From JAPPLB01 sp965218555 (GTDB lineage Bacteria; Acidobacteriota; Terriglobia; Bryobacterales; UBA6623), in contig OZ244625.1 in NCBI GenBank assembly GCA_965218555.1, positions 1,922,001 through 1,986,000 of the forward strand: a stretch of 64,000 nucleotides of DNA, in the 5' to 3' direction. This document shows positions 1 to 8,210 of this stretch, piece by piece; positions within the stretch are counted from its first letter, which is position 1; every line of letters begins with the position of its first letter. Position numbers and translations under genes: made by a program. The notes beneath the pieces were generated by a model. That model was not told the origin of the DNA, searched no databases, and worked only from the letters and a program-made list of their open reading frames with translations.

Positions 1-9
1 TTCGGAGTC

Positions 10-249
10 GTGACCGAGGTCAACGTCGCCGTCAGCGTCAACGGTCGGCCGGTCGTCAATAAGCTGATTCGGGGCGACTCCGTACGAGAAGTGATCGAGT
101 ACACCGGGCACGACACCGGCGAACTGCGCGACGCGCTGGCGAAACGGCTCTCCGAGCACAAAGAGCTGGGATGGATCTCCGACGACGACGAGCACGAAGT
201 ATTGGCAACGGTCTCACGCGTTCTCGACGATTACACCTACCTCGCCTAA
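10..249 (+). CDS. Hypothetical small acidic protein (possibly 5'-truncated by window edge)
   Basis: An open frame of 79 residues from a GTG; the frame is open to the first base of the window, so the real start may lie outside it. The product is acidic (DDDEHE near the C-terminus), has no signal peptide or membrane segment, and I recognise no family. Support for its being a real gene is that a short sequence directly after its stop codon (248-275) recurs directly after the stop of the RND pump gene near 40.25 kb, as if both were post-gene intergenic elements. Function unknown. Confidence 0.4.
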   Translation: MTEVNVAVSVNGRPVVNKLIRGDSVREVIEYTGHDTGELRDALAKRLSEHKELGWISDDDEHEVLATVSRVLDDYTYLA

Positions 250-275
250 CCTGCTTTCTCACCACGCGGCGAGGC
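248..275 (+). repeat. Short post-gene repeat, copy 1
   Basis: About 28 bases following the TAA of the first ORF closely match 40247-40275, which follows the TGA of the second RND pump gene. The shared core is CCTGC(A)TTTCTCACCACG followed by a weaker match. Two copies only, seen by eye. Confidence 0.4.
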
Positions 276-288
276 GAAGCACGAGGGA

Positions 289-660
289 TGGGCGCCTTCG
301 ATTCCTACTATCAGGGTGGTCAGTTCACCTCGAAGGTGACCCTGAACACCGCCGGAGACATCGAAGCAATCGACAGTGTTTCGGTGAATCACGGCAACAC
401 CGAGGGAGTTTCCGAAACACTTACGGTGAGCATTCAGCAGTTTGGGCCGGTTGGGACCTCTGCTCGCAGCCGGCAGGGTGCAGCACCCTCATCACGCGCC
501 ACGATCCTCACCCGGGCGTTCCTACCACTGGAAACGTGTACATTAATAAGGAGATGAGCCTGGAGCACATCGCCATCACCGTCAAGCAGATCCGTGAGTG
601 CGTACGCCACCCGTACGAGAAGAAGGTTTTGGAAACGGCCACTTTCGAGCCGCCTTCGCT
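289..660 (+). pseudogene. Possible degenerate gene, two adjoining frames
   Basis: The frame from ATG 289 starts plausibly (MGAFDSYYQGGQF, then Thr/Val/Ser-rich sequence that reads like a beta-strand protein) but turns into Arg/Ser/Pro-rich low-quality sequence after about residue 50. A second frame (about 473 onward) then reads like real protein (PTTGNVYINKEMSLEHIAI and on to about 660). This pattern fits one small gene broken by a frameshift near 440-470, but no family was recognised and a chance arrangement is possible. Confidence 0.22.
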
Positions 661-695
661 CGACGGACGTTTGCGGTCGTCAGCTTTGTCGATCG

Positions 696-794
696 TCGGA
701 GGAGATCACCCGGATCGCCATCCTCCTCACTCCGAGCCGAGCGACCGCAGAAGCCCGCCACGCCTTCCACGGGACTTTTCCCACGGGCTGCTAA
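696..794 (+). repeat. Dispersed ~100-bp repeat, copy A1
   Basis: This stretch matches the reverse complement of 43452-43557 over about 100 bases, with roughly three quarters of positions identical by eye. The best blocks are GGAGGAGATC, GGATCGCC and GCCGAGCGACCGCA. In both copies one frame reads as IA-x-LLTP-x-RATA-x-AR-x2-F-x2-TF-x2-G-x-stop, so the element could be a remnant of a short coding sequence or an intergenic repeat family. Confidence 0.6.
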
Positions 795-840
795 ATCGGC
801 GCATCCGCGACGCCATTTGAGGTCGCGCACGGACGTATTG

Positions 841-2658
841 ATGGAGTTCACCGGCGAGCGGGTCATCCCTGGGAAAACCGATCTCGACCTGATGAACGAA
901 CATTGGGCGCGGTACCAGTTCGCCGAGCCCCTGGTTCATGGCAAGCTTGTAGTGGATGCCGGTTGTGGGGTCGGCTATGGCTCTGCGTTCCTGGCTGCAT
1001 CGGCGCGCCTGGTGCTTGCCCTCGATTCCTCCACCGAAGCTCTTGGAGCGGCCCGCGAAGATTACTCACACCCGAAGGTGGCTTTGATCAACGCCGACTG
1101 TGGTCGCCTGCCCCTTCCGGACGCTTCGGTGGACATCGTCGCCGCATTCGAGGTCATCGAACACCTGGACGATTGGCAGGTGCTCCTCAGCGAAGCGGCG
1201 CGCGTCCTGGCCCCCCATGGCCAACTACTCGTCTCAACACCCAACCGCCTCTACTCGCAGGAATCAAGGCACGAACCCAACCCTTTCCACGTCCACGAGT
1301 TCGAGTACAGCGAGTTCGAATCGGAGCTTGGGAAGCGCTTCCCCTACGTCTTGCTGTTTCTTGAGAATCATTCCGACGCGATCACGTTCATCCCTCCGCA
1401 AGGGGAAGGCGTACGCACGCAGCTCGGCGGCCGGGAACTCGACCCGGAGAGCGCTCACTTCTTCCTCGCCGTTTGCTCCAAGCAGCCGCAACAGGGATCA
1501 CCGGCATTCGTATTCGTGCCTACGGGAGGCAACGTCCTTCGCGAACGCGAGCAGCACGTGAAGGCGCTCCAGGAGCAAGTGCACGAGCGCGAGCAACACA
1601 TGAAGGCGCTCCAGGAGCAAGTGCACGAGCGCGAACAACACGTGAAGGTGCTCCAGGAGCAAGTGCACGAGCGCGAGCAACACATGAAAGCGCTCCAGGA
1701 GCAAGTGCACGAGCGCGAACAACACGTGAAAGCGCTCCAGGAGCAAGTGCACGAGCTCGAGCAACACATGAAGGTGCTCCAGGAGCAAGTGCACGAGCGC
1801 GAACAACACGTGAAGGTGCTCCAGGAGCAAGTTCGCGAGCTCGAGCAACACATGAAGGTGCTCCAGGAGCAAGTGCACGAGCGCGAACAACACGTGAAAG
1901 CGCTCCAGGAGCAAGTGCACGAGCGCGAGCAACACATGAAAGCGCTCCAGGAGCAAGTGCACGAGCGCGAACAACACGTGAAAGCGCTCCAGGAGCAAGT
2001 GCACGAGCTCGAGCAACACATGAAGGTGCTCCAGGAGCAAGTGCACGAGCGCGAACAACACGTGAAGGTGCTCCAGGAGCAAGTTCGCGAGCTCGAGCAA
2101 CACATGAAGGTGCTCCAGGAGCAAGTGCACGAGCGCGAACAACACGTGAAAGCGCTCCAGGAGCAAGTGCACGAGCGCGAGCAACACATGAAAGCGCTCC
2201 AGGAGCAAGTGCACGAGCGCGAACAACACGTGAAAGCGCTCCAGGAGCAAGTGCACGAGCTCGAGCAACACATGAAGGTGCTCCAGGAGCAAGTGCACGA
2301 GCGCGAACAACACGTGAAGGTGCTCCAGGAGCAAGTTCGCGAGCTCGAGCAACACATGAAGGTGCTCCAGGAGCAAGTGCACGAGCGCGAGCAAGAGAAC
2401 GCCGAGCGAGCGAGATGGGCCGAAGAACTGAACGCGGAACTCGAGAGTGTCCGGTCCGATCGCAGAAAGCTCATCGAGCGGCTGGATGAGACAGAACTGC
2501 GAGTCATCGAACGATCAGAGTGGGCGATGAGTCTCGACCGCGAACTGAAGGAAACGCAACAACACCTGGCTTCTTTGAGACGGTCGCTCGTCTTCCGGAT
2601 CAGTCGCCGCCTAGGCCTTATTCACGATCCCAAGGCCGAGGATGAACCAACACCCTAG
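841..2658 (+). CDS. SAM-dependent methyltransferase with long C-terminal coiled-coil repeat
   Basis: 605 residues from ATG 841. Residues about 30-200 form a class I methyltransferase: motif I is VVDAGCGVGYG (residues 37-47), the acidic SAM-ribose residue lies in LALDSS, and AFEVIEHL is the methyltransferase-11 type motif IV. Residues 235-514 are twenty 14-residue repeats (EREQHVKALQEQVH type) predicted to be an uninterrupted coiled coil. The last 90 residues are charged and end with a short hydrophobic/basic stretch (LVFRISRRLGL). Methyltransferases with coiled-coil tails occur in surface-polysaccharide clusters, sometimes as chain-length regulators, and two glycosyltransferase genes lie 3 kb downstream. 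The long ATG-proximal extension upstream of 841 is rejected because protein-like sequence begins at MEFTGERVIPG. Target substrate unknown. Confidence 0.85.
   Translation: MEFTGERVIPGKTDLDLMNEHWARYQFAEPLVHGKLVVDAGCGVGYGSAFLAASARLVLALDSSTEALGAAREDYSHPKVALINADCGRLPLPDASVDIVAAFEVIEHLDDWQVLLSEAARVLAPHGQLLVSTPNRLYSQESRHEPNPFHVHEFEYSEFESELGKRFPYVLLFLENHSDAITFIPPQGEGVRTQLGGRELDPESAHFFLAVCSKQPQQGSPAFVFVPTGGNVLREREQHVKALQEQVHEREQHMKALQEQVHEREQHVKVLQEQVHEREQHMKALQEQVHEREQHVKALQEQVHELEQHMKVLQEQVHEREQHVKVLQEQVRELEQHMKVLQEQVHEREQHVKALQEQVHEREQHMKALQEQVHEREQHVKALQEQVHELEQHMKVLQEQVHEREQHVKVLQEQVRELEQHMKVLQEQVHEREQHVKALQEQVHEREQHMKALQEQVHEREQHVKALQEQVHELEQHMKVLQEQVHEREQHVKVLQEQVRELEQHMKVLQEQVHEREQENAERARWAEELNAELESVRSDRRKLIERLDETELRVIERSEWAMSLDRELKETQQHLASLRRSLVFRISRRLGLIHDPKAEDEPTP
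1543..2382 (+). repeat. 42-bp tandem repeat, 20 units, with 252-bp higher-order period
   Basis: Twenty perfect-length 42-bp units encode 14-residue coiled-coil modules. Unit variants differ at four places: EREQ/ELEQ, HV/HM, KA/KV and QVH/QVR. Written as variant types, units 9-14 and 15-20 are the same series of six, and units 3-8 match it except that unit 3 has KV instead of KA. The array therefore has a 252-bp superperiod, implying recent block duplication. Multiples of 3 keep the frame open on both strands, which explains long spurious ORFs here. Confidence 0.95.
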
Positions 2659-2714
2659 TGCCTTTGTCACAATCCCGGCTGGACGCAAAGCACGGGAAGA
2701 CCGTCAGGGCGAGG

Positions 2715-2748
2715 GGCGAGGCGCTTGGCGCTCCGCCTTGTTGTTATT
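2715..2748 (+). terminator. Probable intrinsic terminator of the methyltransferase gene
   Basis: GGCGAGGCGC (2715-2724), loop TTG, and GCGCTCCGCC (2728-2737) form a 10-bp stem with one mismatch and one G-T pair, followed by a T-rich tract (TTGTTGTTATT). It lies 57 bases after the methyltransferase stop. Confidence 0.5.
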
Positions 2749-2755
2749 GAGGCGT

Positions 2756-2802
2756 ACTTGACGGCACCTATGAGCACGGCAAGCCGGCGCAATGAAGTCA
2801 TG
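2756..2802 (+). repeat. Dispersed intergenic repeat, copy B1
   Basis: Matches the reverse complement of 40359-40405. The core GAGCACGGCAAGCCGG is identical and is followed by GCAA-x-GAAGTCATG in both. Both copies are intergenic. Seen by eye only. Confidence 0.55.
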
Positions 2803-2872
2803 GCGGCCTGATCTCATCCTTCGACCGCCAAGTGGGGAGCACAGTAAGCCGGCCCGCGATACGACTACGGAC

Positions 2873-4156
2873 TCAGCCGCTTGCCGCTTCCGCTTCAAGG
2901 GTCCCATCGGGTGGTCGTTCCTTCCACCAGGAGGCCAGAGTGGAGCCCGAGATGTTCATCCACGTGCCGAAGATGGCTGGCCCCAACGCCGCGCTGGGGC
3001 TCTTCAGCACTTCCATGGCCAGCGCCGTTCCCATGCCGCCGTTCTGCATGCCGACCTCGAACGCCACTGTGCGGGCATCGCTCTCCTTGATGCCACTCGC
3101 CCGGGCTCCCCAGTAGCCGAGAAAATACCCGAGACAGTTGTGCAGCAGCGCCGCCGCGAACAACCCCGCGCCGACCGTCAGGAGCTTCTCCCGATTGCTG
3201 GCGGCAATGATTGCGATGATGTAGCAAATCCCGACCATCGAGACGACCGGCAGTCCGTGCTCCAGCCATTCCTTGCGAAGCAGGGCCATCAGCAATAACG
3301 CCACGGCCAGCGGCCCCATCTGACGCGCCAGGATCACGTCAAACGACCCGACGACGCCCGAATAACCCAGAGCAAAGAAAGCAACGGCAAGCAGCAACGC
3401 AATCGATCGCCAGATCCGCGCGGGCATCTTCGCGTGCAACATCGCATTGGTAACGAGTCCGGCGCCGATAGGAAGAATGATCAACTCGATAATCGAGATC
3501 ATCATGTCCCAGACTTTGATCTCCATCAGCCTACCTGCCAGCAGCTTCATCGCCAGAGGCGTCATCAGCGGCGATACGATGGTCGAGCAGGCCGTCATTG
3601 TGACCGAAAGAGCCACGTTGCCCTTGGCGAGATAAGCCATCACGTTGGAGGCCACTCCGCCTGAGCATGCCCCAATGAGGATGATGCCCGTTGCCACTTC
3701 CGGATCGAAGCCGAACGAGGTGGCGATCCCCCAACCGGCCACCGGCATCACGGTGAACTGCAGGACGATGCCGATCCCCACTGCCTTGGGCATCCGAGAG
3801 GCGCGTGCGAAATCGGTCAGACTCAAGGTCGCGCCCATACCGAACATGATGAGCTGAATCAGTGGAACGATCAGCCGCTTCTGCTCGAAGCTGCCCCAGG
3901 TGAGAAAAACAGATGGATAGAAGAGCGCGGCGACAAAAAAGGCGAACACCCAGAATGTGAAGGCGAAGATCTTCAGGGTCGAGTGCGTCTGGAAGTAGAT
4001 TGCGAGCATAGCCAGCACCCCTACGACGCCCGGGCCGAGAAATGCCGCATTTCCGGTCACCCCGCCCGCGACCGCGACGACCAAAGCAACGGCGCTCAGA
4101 ATCAAGAACAGCCTTCCGTGGGAACGCTGCGTTGCTTCCGGTGTTGGTTCTCCCAT
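2873..4156 (-). CDS. Bile acid:sodium symporter (BASS/SBF) family transporter
   Basis: 427 residues with about ten hydrophobic segments covering residues 18-400. Family hallmarks are visible: FGMGATLSLTDF in the first half, GACSGGVASNVMAYLAKGN (the helix-break region that lines the sodium/substrate site), and VGMQNGGMGTALA in the second half. Members import organic anions such as bile acids, pyruvate or pantoate with sodium; the substrate cannot be read from sequence. The protein is longer than the roughly 310-330 residues usual for bacterial members, mainly through extra N-terminal membrane segments. It is convergent with the methyltransferase gene and divergent from rlpA, so it is probably monocistronic. 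Confidence 0.88.
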   Translation of the reverse strand: MGEPTPEATQRSHGRLFLILSAVALVVAVAGGVTGNAAFLGPGVVGVLAMLAIYFQTHSTLKIFAFTFWVFAFFVAALFYPSVFLTWGSFEQKRLIVPLIQLIMFGMGATLSLTDFARASRMPKAVGIGIVLQFTVMPVAGWGIATSFGFDPEVATGIILIGACSGGVASNVMAYLAKGNVALSVTMTACSTIVSPLMTPLAMKLLAGRLMEIKVWDMMISIIELIILPIGAGLVTNAMLHAKMPARIWRSIALLLAVAFFALGYSGVVGSFDVILARQMGPLAVALLLMALLRKEWLEHGLPVVSMVGICYIIAIIAASNREKLLTVGAGLFAAALLHNCLGYFLGYWGARASGIKESDARTVAFEVGMQNGGMGTALAMEVLKSPSAALGPAIFGTWMNISGSTLASWWKERPPDGTLEAEAASG

Positions 4157-4313
4157 GTATCGATCTACCCCTTGACTCGGCCGGCCTCACGGGCAACGGT
4201 CTTGTTCCACCCAAATCTTGGTACTACTAATAGACGTGACGCGCGACGCGCATCCTCACGCCGAGAAACCTGCCCTTCCCAAGCGCGGCATCGTAGCACA
4301 ACGCCTTCTATCA

Positions 4314-5045
4314 GTGACGCGGGATGGCGCGTGGTCCCGGCAGAAGGTGCTTCTGCTTCTCGCGTTCCTTCTGCTCGGCTTGGGCCCGGCATGCCGCCAG
4401 AAACCCAAGTACCGCGTCCCGCCGCCCATTCCCGCCGTCTTGGGAGCGAAGGAAACCGGCCAGGCGAGCTGGTACGGCCACCCCTACCACGGACGCCGTA
4501 CGAGCAGCGGCGAAATCTATGACATGGACCAGATGACCGCCGCTCACCTGCGTTTACCGTTCGGGACGTGGGTTCGCGTTACGAACTTGCAGAACGGCCG
4601 TCGAGCCAATGTGCGAGTCAACGACCGCGGGCCGTTCGTCAAGAACCGCATCATCGATCTCTCGCGGGCGGCAGCCCGCCGCATCGAGATGATCGGGCCC
4701 GGTACGGCGCGCGTCCAGTTGGAGGTTATCGCCTTGCCGGGAACACAACCCGGCCAGCCTACCCGCACCGAAAGCGGCTGCAATGAGAATCCGGCCTACG
4801 GCGTGCAAGTCGGATCCTTCAGTGTTCGAGAAAACGCCGAGCGTCTCCGCGACAAAATGAATGCAGCCTACCGCAACGCCAGAATCCTGCGAAAGAAGAC
4901 CTCCAACGGACTCCGGTACACGGTCTTGCTGGGTGCGGGAGCCGACTCGTATACCGCGAACGGATTATTGGAGCGCCTGAGAGGCGATAATATCGACGGC
5001 TTCGTGGTTTACACCACCCAGGGAGAGTTTTTGGATTGTTTATAA
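4314..5045 (+). CDS. rlpA: RlpA-like septal ring lytic transglycosylase lipoprotein with SPOR domain
   Basis: From GTG 4314 the protein has 243 residues: a basic/hydrophobic signal ending LLGLGPAC (probable lipidated Cys27, imperfect lipobox), a double-psi beta-barrel domain (about residues 45-140, GQASWYG ... TAAHLRLPFGT ... VNDRGPF) and a C-terminal SPOR domain (about 160-240, YGVQVGSFS). The His in TAAH and Asp in VNDRG match the positions needed for glycan cleavage in active RlpA. The role is to cut denuded peptidoglycan strands at the septum, recruited by SPOR. The frame is open to 4218, but only the 4314 start puts the signal sequence at the N-terminus; GTG 4236 is the alternative. Confidence 0.85.
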   Translation: MTRDGAWSRQKVLLLLAFLLLGLGPACRQKPKYRVPPPIPAVLGAKETGQASWYGHPYHGRRTSSGEIYDMDQMTAAHLRLPFGTWVRVTNLQNGRRANVRVNDRGPFVKNRIIDLSRAAARRIEMIGPGTARVQLEVIALPGTQPGQPTRTESGCNENPAYGVQVGSFSVRENAERLRDKMNAAYRNARILRKKTSNGLRYTVLLGAGADSYTANGLLERLRGDNIDGFVVYTTQGEFLDCL

Positions 5046-5098
5046 ATAACCGAAGACCAAGAATTTAGCCTCCACTTTGCCAGAGACCCGTTTTTTTT

Positions 5099-5520
5099 GA
5101 GGACGATCCTCCTGTATTCGGCTTGGCTGGCGACTCGCCAGAGATTCAGTTCGTACTGCGGAACCTCCAAAAAACTGAAAAGCGTCTTGCCTGTGCTGAT
5201 CACGGGCGGGAACGGAACGAGCAGGGAACTCGTCGCACGCGCTGTCCATCAGGTTTCGCCGATCGCCCTCAAGAGATAGATTCTGGTTGATTCGGCCACG
5301 CTTGTCGGTTCGCTGATGGAAAGCGTGTTGTTCGGCCATCTCAATGGCGCCTTCACCGTGGCTACCGAGCACAAGTTGCGACACGTTCACGCGGCCGACG
5401 GCGGAACGCTCTTCTTCGACGAAATCGGCTTACTGCAACCCGAAAAAAGCGAATCTTCTTCGCCTTCTCCAGAGAAGCGAGGACGATCGGCGGCACGGAT
5501 CCGATTCGCTTTGAGGGACG
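5099..5520 (+). pseudogene. Decayed sigma-54 interaction (NtrC-type AAA+) domain
   Basis: Pieces of the sigma-54 activator ATPase can be read in order through three frames. 5099-5190 gives FGLAGDSPEIQFVLRNLQ. The next frame gives LPVLITGGNGTSRELVARAV (a Walker A whose Gly-Lys is lost), an in-frame TAG at 5277, then LMESVLFGHLNGAFT (GAFTGA-loop region) and ADGGTLFFDEIG (Walker B). A third frame near 5449 gives ANLLRLLQRSEDDRRHGSDS. At least two frameshifts, a stop and a damaged P-loop rule out function. It directly follows rlpA and has no receiver or DNA-binding part left. Confidence 0.8.
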
Positions 5521-5621
5521 GGTGAAGCGATTCCCAAAACGACACTCGGAGCCGCAGGTGTAAGCCTGCATGTGGCCGGGCCCCGCAGCCGCCTACTTGA
5601 AGTGCTATCGATCCATCCTTC

Positions 5622-7034
5622 ATGCTGATGAGCGTGAAGGATGGTTCTATCGACCACCGAGCCCGCATCCTGGCGGAAAGGATTGTGTGCTTGTCGTCCT
5701 GCGAAGGCACGGAGTGGGAAACGGCCGTTGACGAACTGGCAGCGCTTGCGATTTCCGCGGACCCCCAAGTCGCAGCAGCCTGCTCGCGGGTGTTTTTCCG
5801 TGACGTCGTCGAAGCCCTCGCGGATCAGTTTGAACCGGATCTGTGCGATCTCTACGTGCGCCTCTTCTGCCGTACCATCACGGCCAGCCGGCGGGCACCG
5901 GACCTTCTATCCGTCGATCACCTTCTGCAGTCCTTCGGTCTCACTACCGAAGAGAACCTCTGCAGGCGAGCACACTGTATACGCTGGCCAATCGCTTTCG
6001 CGGCCGGAGGTCACGATGTTGTGCGCAAGGTCTTGGTCCTGTCGCGCGTGACCCTCGGGGCTGACATCGCGGTAACAAGCGTCGTTCTGCGAAAGATGAA
6101 AGATGTTTTCCCTGGGGCCGAAGTGGTCCTGCTCGGGGGACCCAAGACAGGCGCCTTCTTCGCCTCGGATCCTTGGGTCCGGCTCCGGGAGGTTGCTTAT
6201 TCTCGCGGCAGTTCGCTGTGCGGCCGGCTCGGCTCTTGGCCCCTCCTCGTGGACATCGTTCGGCAAGAGATCGAAGCCTTAGAACCCGAAGAGTACGTCG
6301 TCGTCGATCCCGATTCCCGCTTGACCCAACTGGGCATCCTGCCGCTGGTCCTCGACGAGTCTCGCTATTTCTTCTTCGAGAGCCGATCTTTCACGGCTCC
6401 ACGAGCGACGAGTCTGAGCGAACTCACGGACAAGTGGCTCGCGAAGACCTTCGGCGGCGACTGTGAGATATGTCTGCCCTACGTGCACCTTTCCGCAGAA
6501 GATCGACAACGAGGTGAGAACCTGAGGGAAGCGGCCGGCACTCGTCGTTTGGTGGCGGTCAATCTCGGTGTCGGCGACAACCCGTCAAAGCGCGTTACGG
6601 ATCCTTTCGAGAGAGAGTTGCTGTCTCTGCTCCGTTCCCGGGGCTACTCCGTCGTGCTCGATCAAGGAGCCGGCCAGGAAGAACTCTTCCGCACCTCCAA
6701 CCTGATCGACAGCGTTCGCGAAACAGGTGCGAGCATAACCCGACTCGGCGACGACGCCGGCCCCATCGCGGACCTCAACGCTTGGCAAGGCAGTCTCAGC
6801 GGATTCGCCGGATTTATCGCGGTGTCGGACCTCTATGTCGGATACGACTCGGCTGGAGGACACTTGGCCGCCGCGCTCGGTGTTCCGGGGATTGATATCT
6901 TCGCTGGCGCGGTCTCACCAAGGATGATCGAGCATTGGACCCCTTCGGGGAAGGCCCCCGCCTCAGTCATCACCGTGCGTCCGGGCCAAACACCAGAAGA
7001 AGTCCTCGCCGCGGTTCAGGAGCAGCTGGCGTGA
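5622..7034 (+). CDS. Glycosyltransferase family 9-like (ADP-heptose:LPS heptosyltransferase type)
   Basis: 470 residues. From about residue 138 it resembles GT9 enzymes: VRKVLVLSRVTLGADIAVTS followed by a Rossmann half (AEVVLLGGPKTGAFF), and a C-terminal half with VAVNLGVGDNPSKR, YSVVLDQGAG and FIAVSDLYVGYDSAGGHLAAALGVPG, the nucleotide-sugar binding region. The N-terminal ~135 residues are an extra helical segment not recognised. Such enzymes add heptose or related sugars to lipopolysaccharide or other surface glycans on the inner face of the cytoplasmic membrane. The stop overlaps the next glycosyltransferase start (GTGA), so the two are co-translated. Confidence 0.75.
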   Translation: MLMSVKDGSIDHRARILAERIVCLSSCEGTEWETAVDELAALAISADPQVAAACSRVFFRDVVEALADQFEPDLCDLYVRLFCRTITASRRAPDLLSVDHLLQSFGLTTEENLCRRAHCIRWPIAFAAGGHDVVRKVLVLSRVTLGADIAVTSVVLRKMKDVFPGAEVVLLGGPKTGAFFASDPWVRLREVAYSRGSSLCGRLGSWPLLVDIVRQEIEALEPEEYVVVDPDSRLTQLGILPLVLDESRYFFFESRSFTAPRATSLSELTDKWLAKTFGGDCEICLPYVHLSAEDRQRGENLREAAGTRRLVAVNLGVGDNPSKRVTDPFERELLSLLRSRGYSVVLDQGAGQEELFRTSNLIDSVRETGASITRLGDDAGPIADLNAWQGSLSGFAGFIAVSDLYVGYDSAGGHLAAALGVPGIDIFAGAVSPRMIEHWTPSGKAPASVITVRPGQTPEEVLAAVQEQLA

Positions 7035-8104
7035 GAATCGGACTCGACGCCTCCTACAGTCTTGACTCTTCCCCTTCGGGCGTCGGCGTCTACTCCGCGA
7101 GCATCATTGCCGCGCTCACGGCATCGTCTCCCGAAGACCACTTCCTGCTCTGCTACCGCGCCAATCGCTTCATTCGCGCGATAACAAAGCCTCGAGATGC
7201 CCGCAACACGTCCCGCTACCCTCTCGAAGACCTGATGCTCCCCCTTTTGCGCAAGCGGGTTGATCTCTTCCACGGCCTCAATCAGAGACTCCCTCCTTGC
7301 ACCTTTCCCCGCACCGTCGCGACGTTTCACGACCTCTTCGTTATGACGGCCGACTACTCCACGCCCGAGTTTCGGCTGCGTTTCACGAAACTCGCTCAAG
7401 ACACCGCGCAACGCTCCGACCACATCATCGCTGTCTCTCGATACACCGCCGGCAGCGTCGCCGAACTCCTCTCGTATCCCCTCGAGCACATCTCCGTCGT
7501 ACACCACGGCGTCCGACGCGTCCCGCGCATCGCCGACGACGAGCTACGCCGCTTCCGACTCACCCACGACCTCGAAGCGCCGTTCATCTTGCACGTGGGA
7601 ACGCTCCAGAAGCGCAAGAACATCGAGCGGCTCCTCGAAGCCTTCGAGCAGATCCAATCGCCAACCCGTCTCGTCCTCGCGGGATCAGATGGCTACGGTT
7701 CCGACCGCATCCTCGATCGTTTGGAAACCAGCTCCGCGGCGTCTCGCATCCGCCGCTTCGGTTACGTCCATCGCCCCCTGCTCGATCGTCTCTACCGCGC
7801 AGCCGACGTGCTCGCCTTCCCTTCCCTCGAGGAGGGGTTTGGCCTGCCTGTCTTGGAGGCGATGTCGGCCGGCCTGCCCGTGGTCACGTCAAACCGCTCG
7901 GCACTCTCGGAAGTCGCTGGCGATGCAGCGTTGCTCGTCAACCCGGAAGACCCATGCGAGATCCGCAGCGCCATCGAAGAAGCCCTGGAGGAAGGACCAA
8001 CGCGCCGCCGCCTCATCAATGCCGGCTTACGGCGGGAGCAGGAGTTTAGCTGGTTCAAGGCCGCCCGCGAGACACTGCAGGTCTACAGGAGACTGCTGGG
8101 ATAG
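7031..8104 (+). CDS. Glycosyltransferase family 4 (GT-B fold)
   Basis: 357 residues from GTG 7031, which overlaps the preceding stop as GTGA. Start chosen because RIGLDASYS...SGVGVYS is the usual GT4 N-terminal strand and Gly-rich loop. The C-terminal half carries ILHVGTLQKRKNIERLLEAF and the E-x7-E donor-binding motif (EEGFGLPVLE), followed by AMSAGLPVV. The family transfers sugars from nucleotide donors in capsule, LPS or exopolysaccharide assembly. It forms a two-gene operon with the GT9-like gene; with the upstream methyltransferase this suggests a surface-glycan locus. Confidence 0.88.
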   Translation: MRIGLDASYSLDSSPSGVGVYSASIIAALTASSPEDHFLLCYRANRFIRAITKPRDARNTSRYPLEDLMLPLLRKRVDLFHGLNQRLPPCTFPRTVATFHDLFVMTADYSTPEFRLRFTKLAQDTAQRSDHIIAVSRYTAGSVAELLSYPLEHISVVHHGVRRVPRIADDELRRFRLTHDLEAPFILHVGTLQKRKNIERLLEAFEQIQSPTRLVLAGSDGYGSDRILDRLETSSAASRIRRFGYVHRPLLDRLYRAADVLAFPSLEEGFGLPVLEAMSAGLPVVTSNRSALSEVAGDAALLVNPEDPCEIRSAIEEALEEGPTRRRLINAGLRREQEFSWFKAARETLQVYRRLLG

Positions 8105-8210
8105 CGTACACCGAGCAACGCCCTACCCGTCCATCCCCACACCCTCAAGCGCCCTGAAAAACCAACTTGCCGATAGAATAGAATCGGTCCGTTTCTGCCA
8201 AGAAGAGCCC

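Noticed and set aside
1543..2382. Repeat array considered as a CRISPR array
   Set aside because: Units are contiguous with no spacers and encode a coiled coil in frame with the methyltransferase.
1455..2507. Long minus-strand and alternative plus-strand ORFs (about 300-350 codons) across the coiled-coil repeat
   Set aside because: The 42-bp unit is a multiple of three, so all frames lacking a stop in one unit stay open; their products are simple repeats (for example CCSRSCTCSWS) with no family resemblance.
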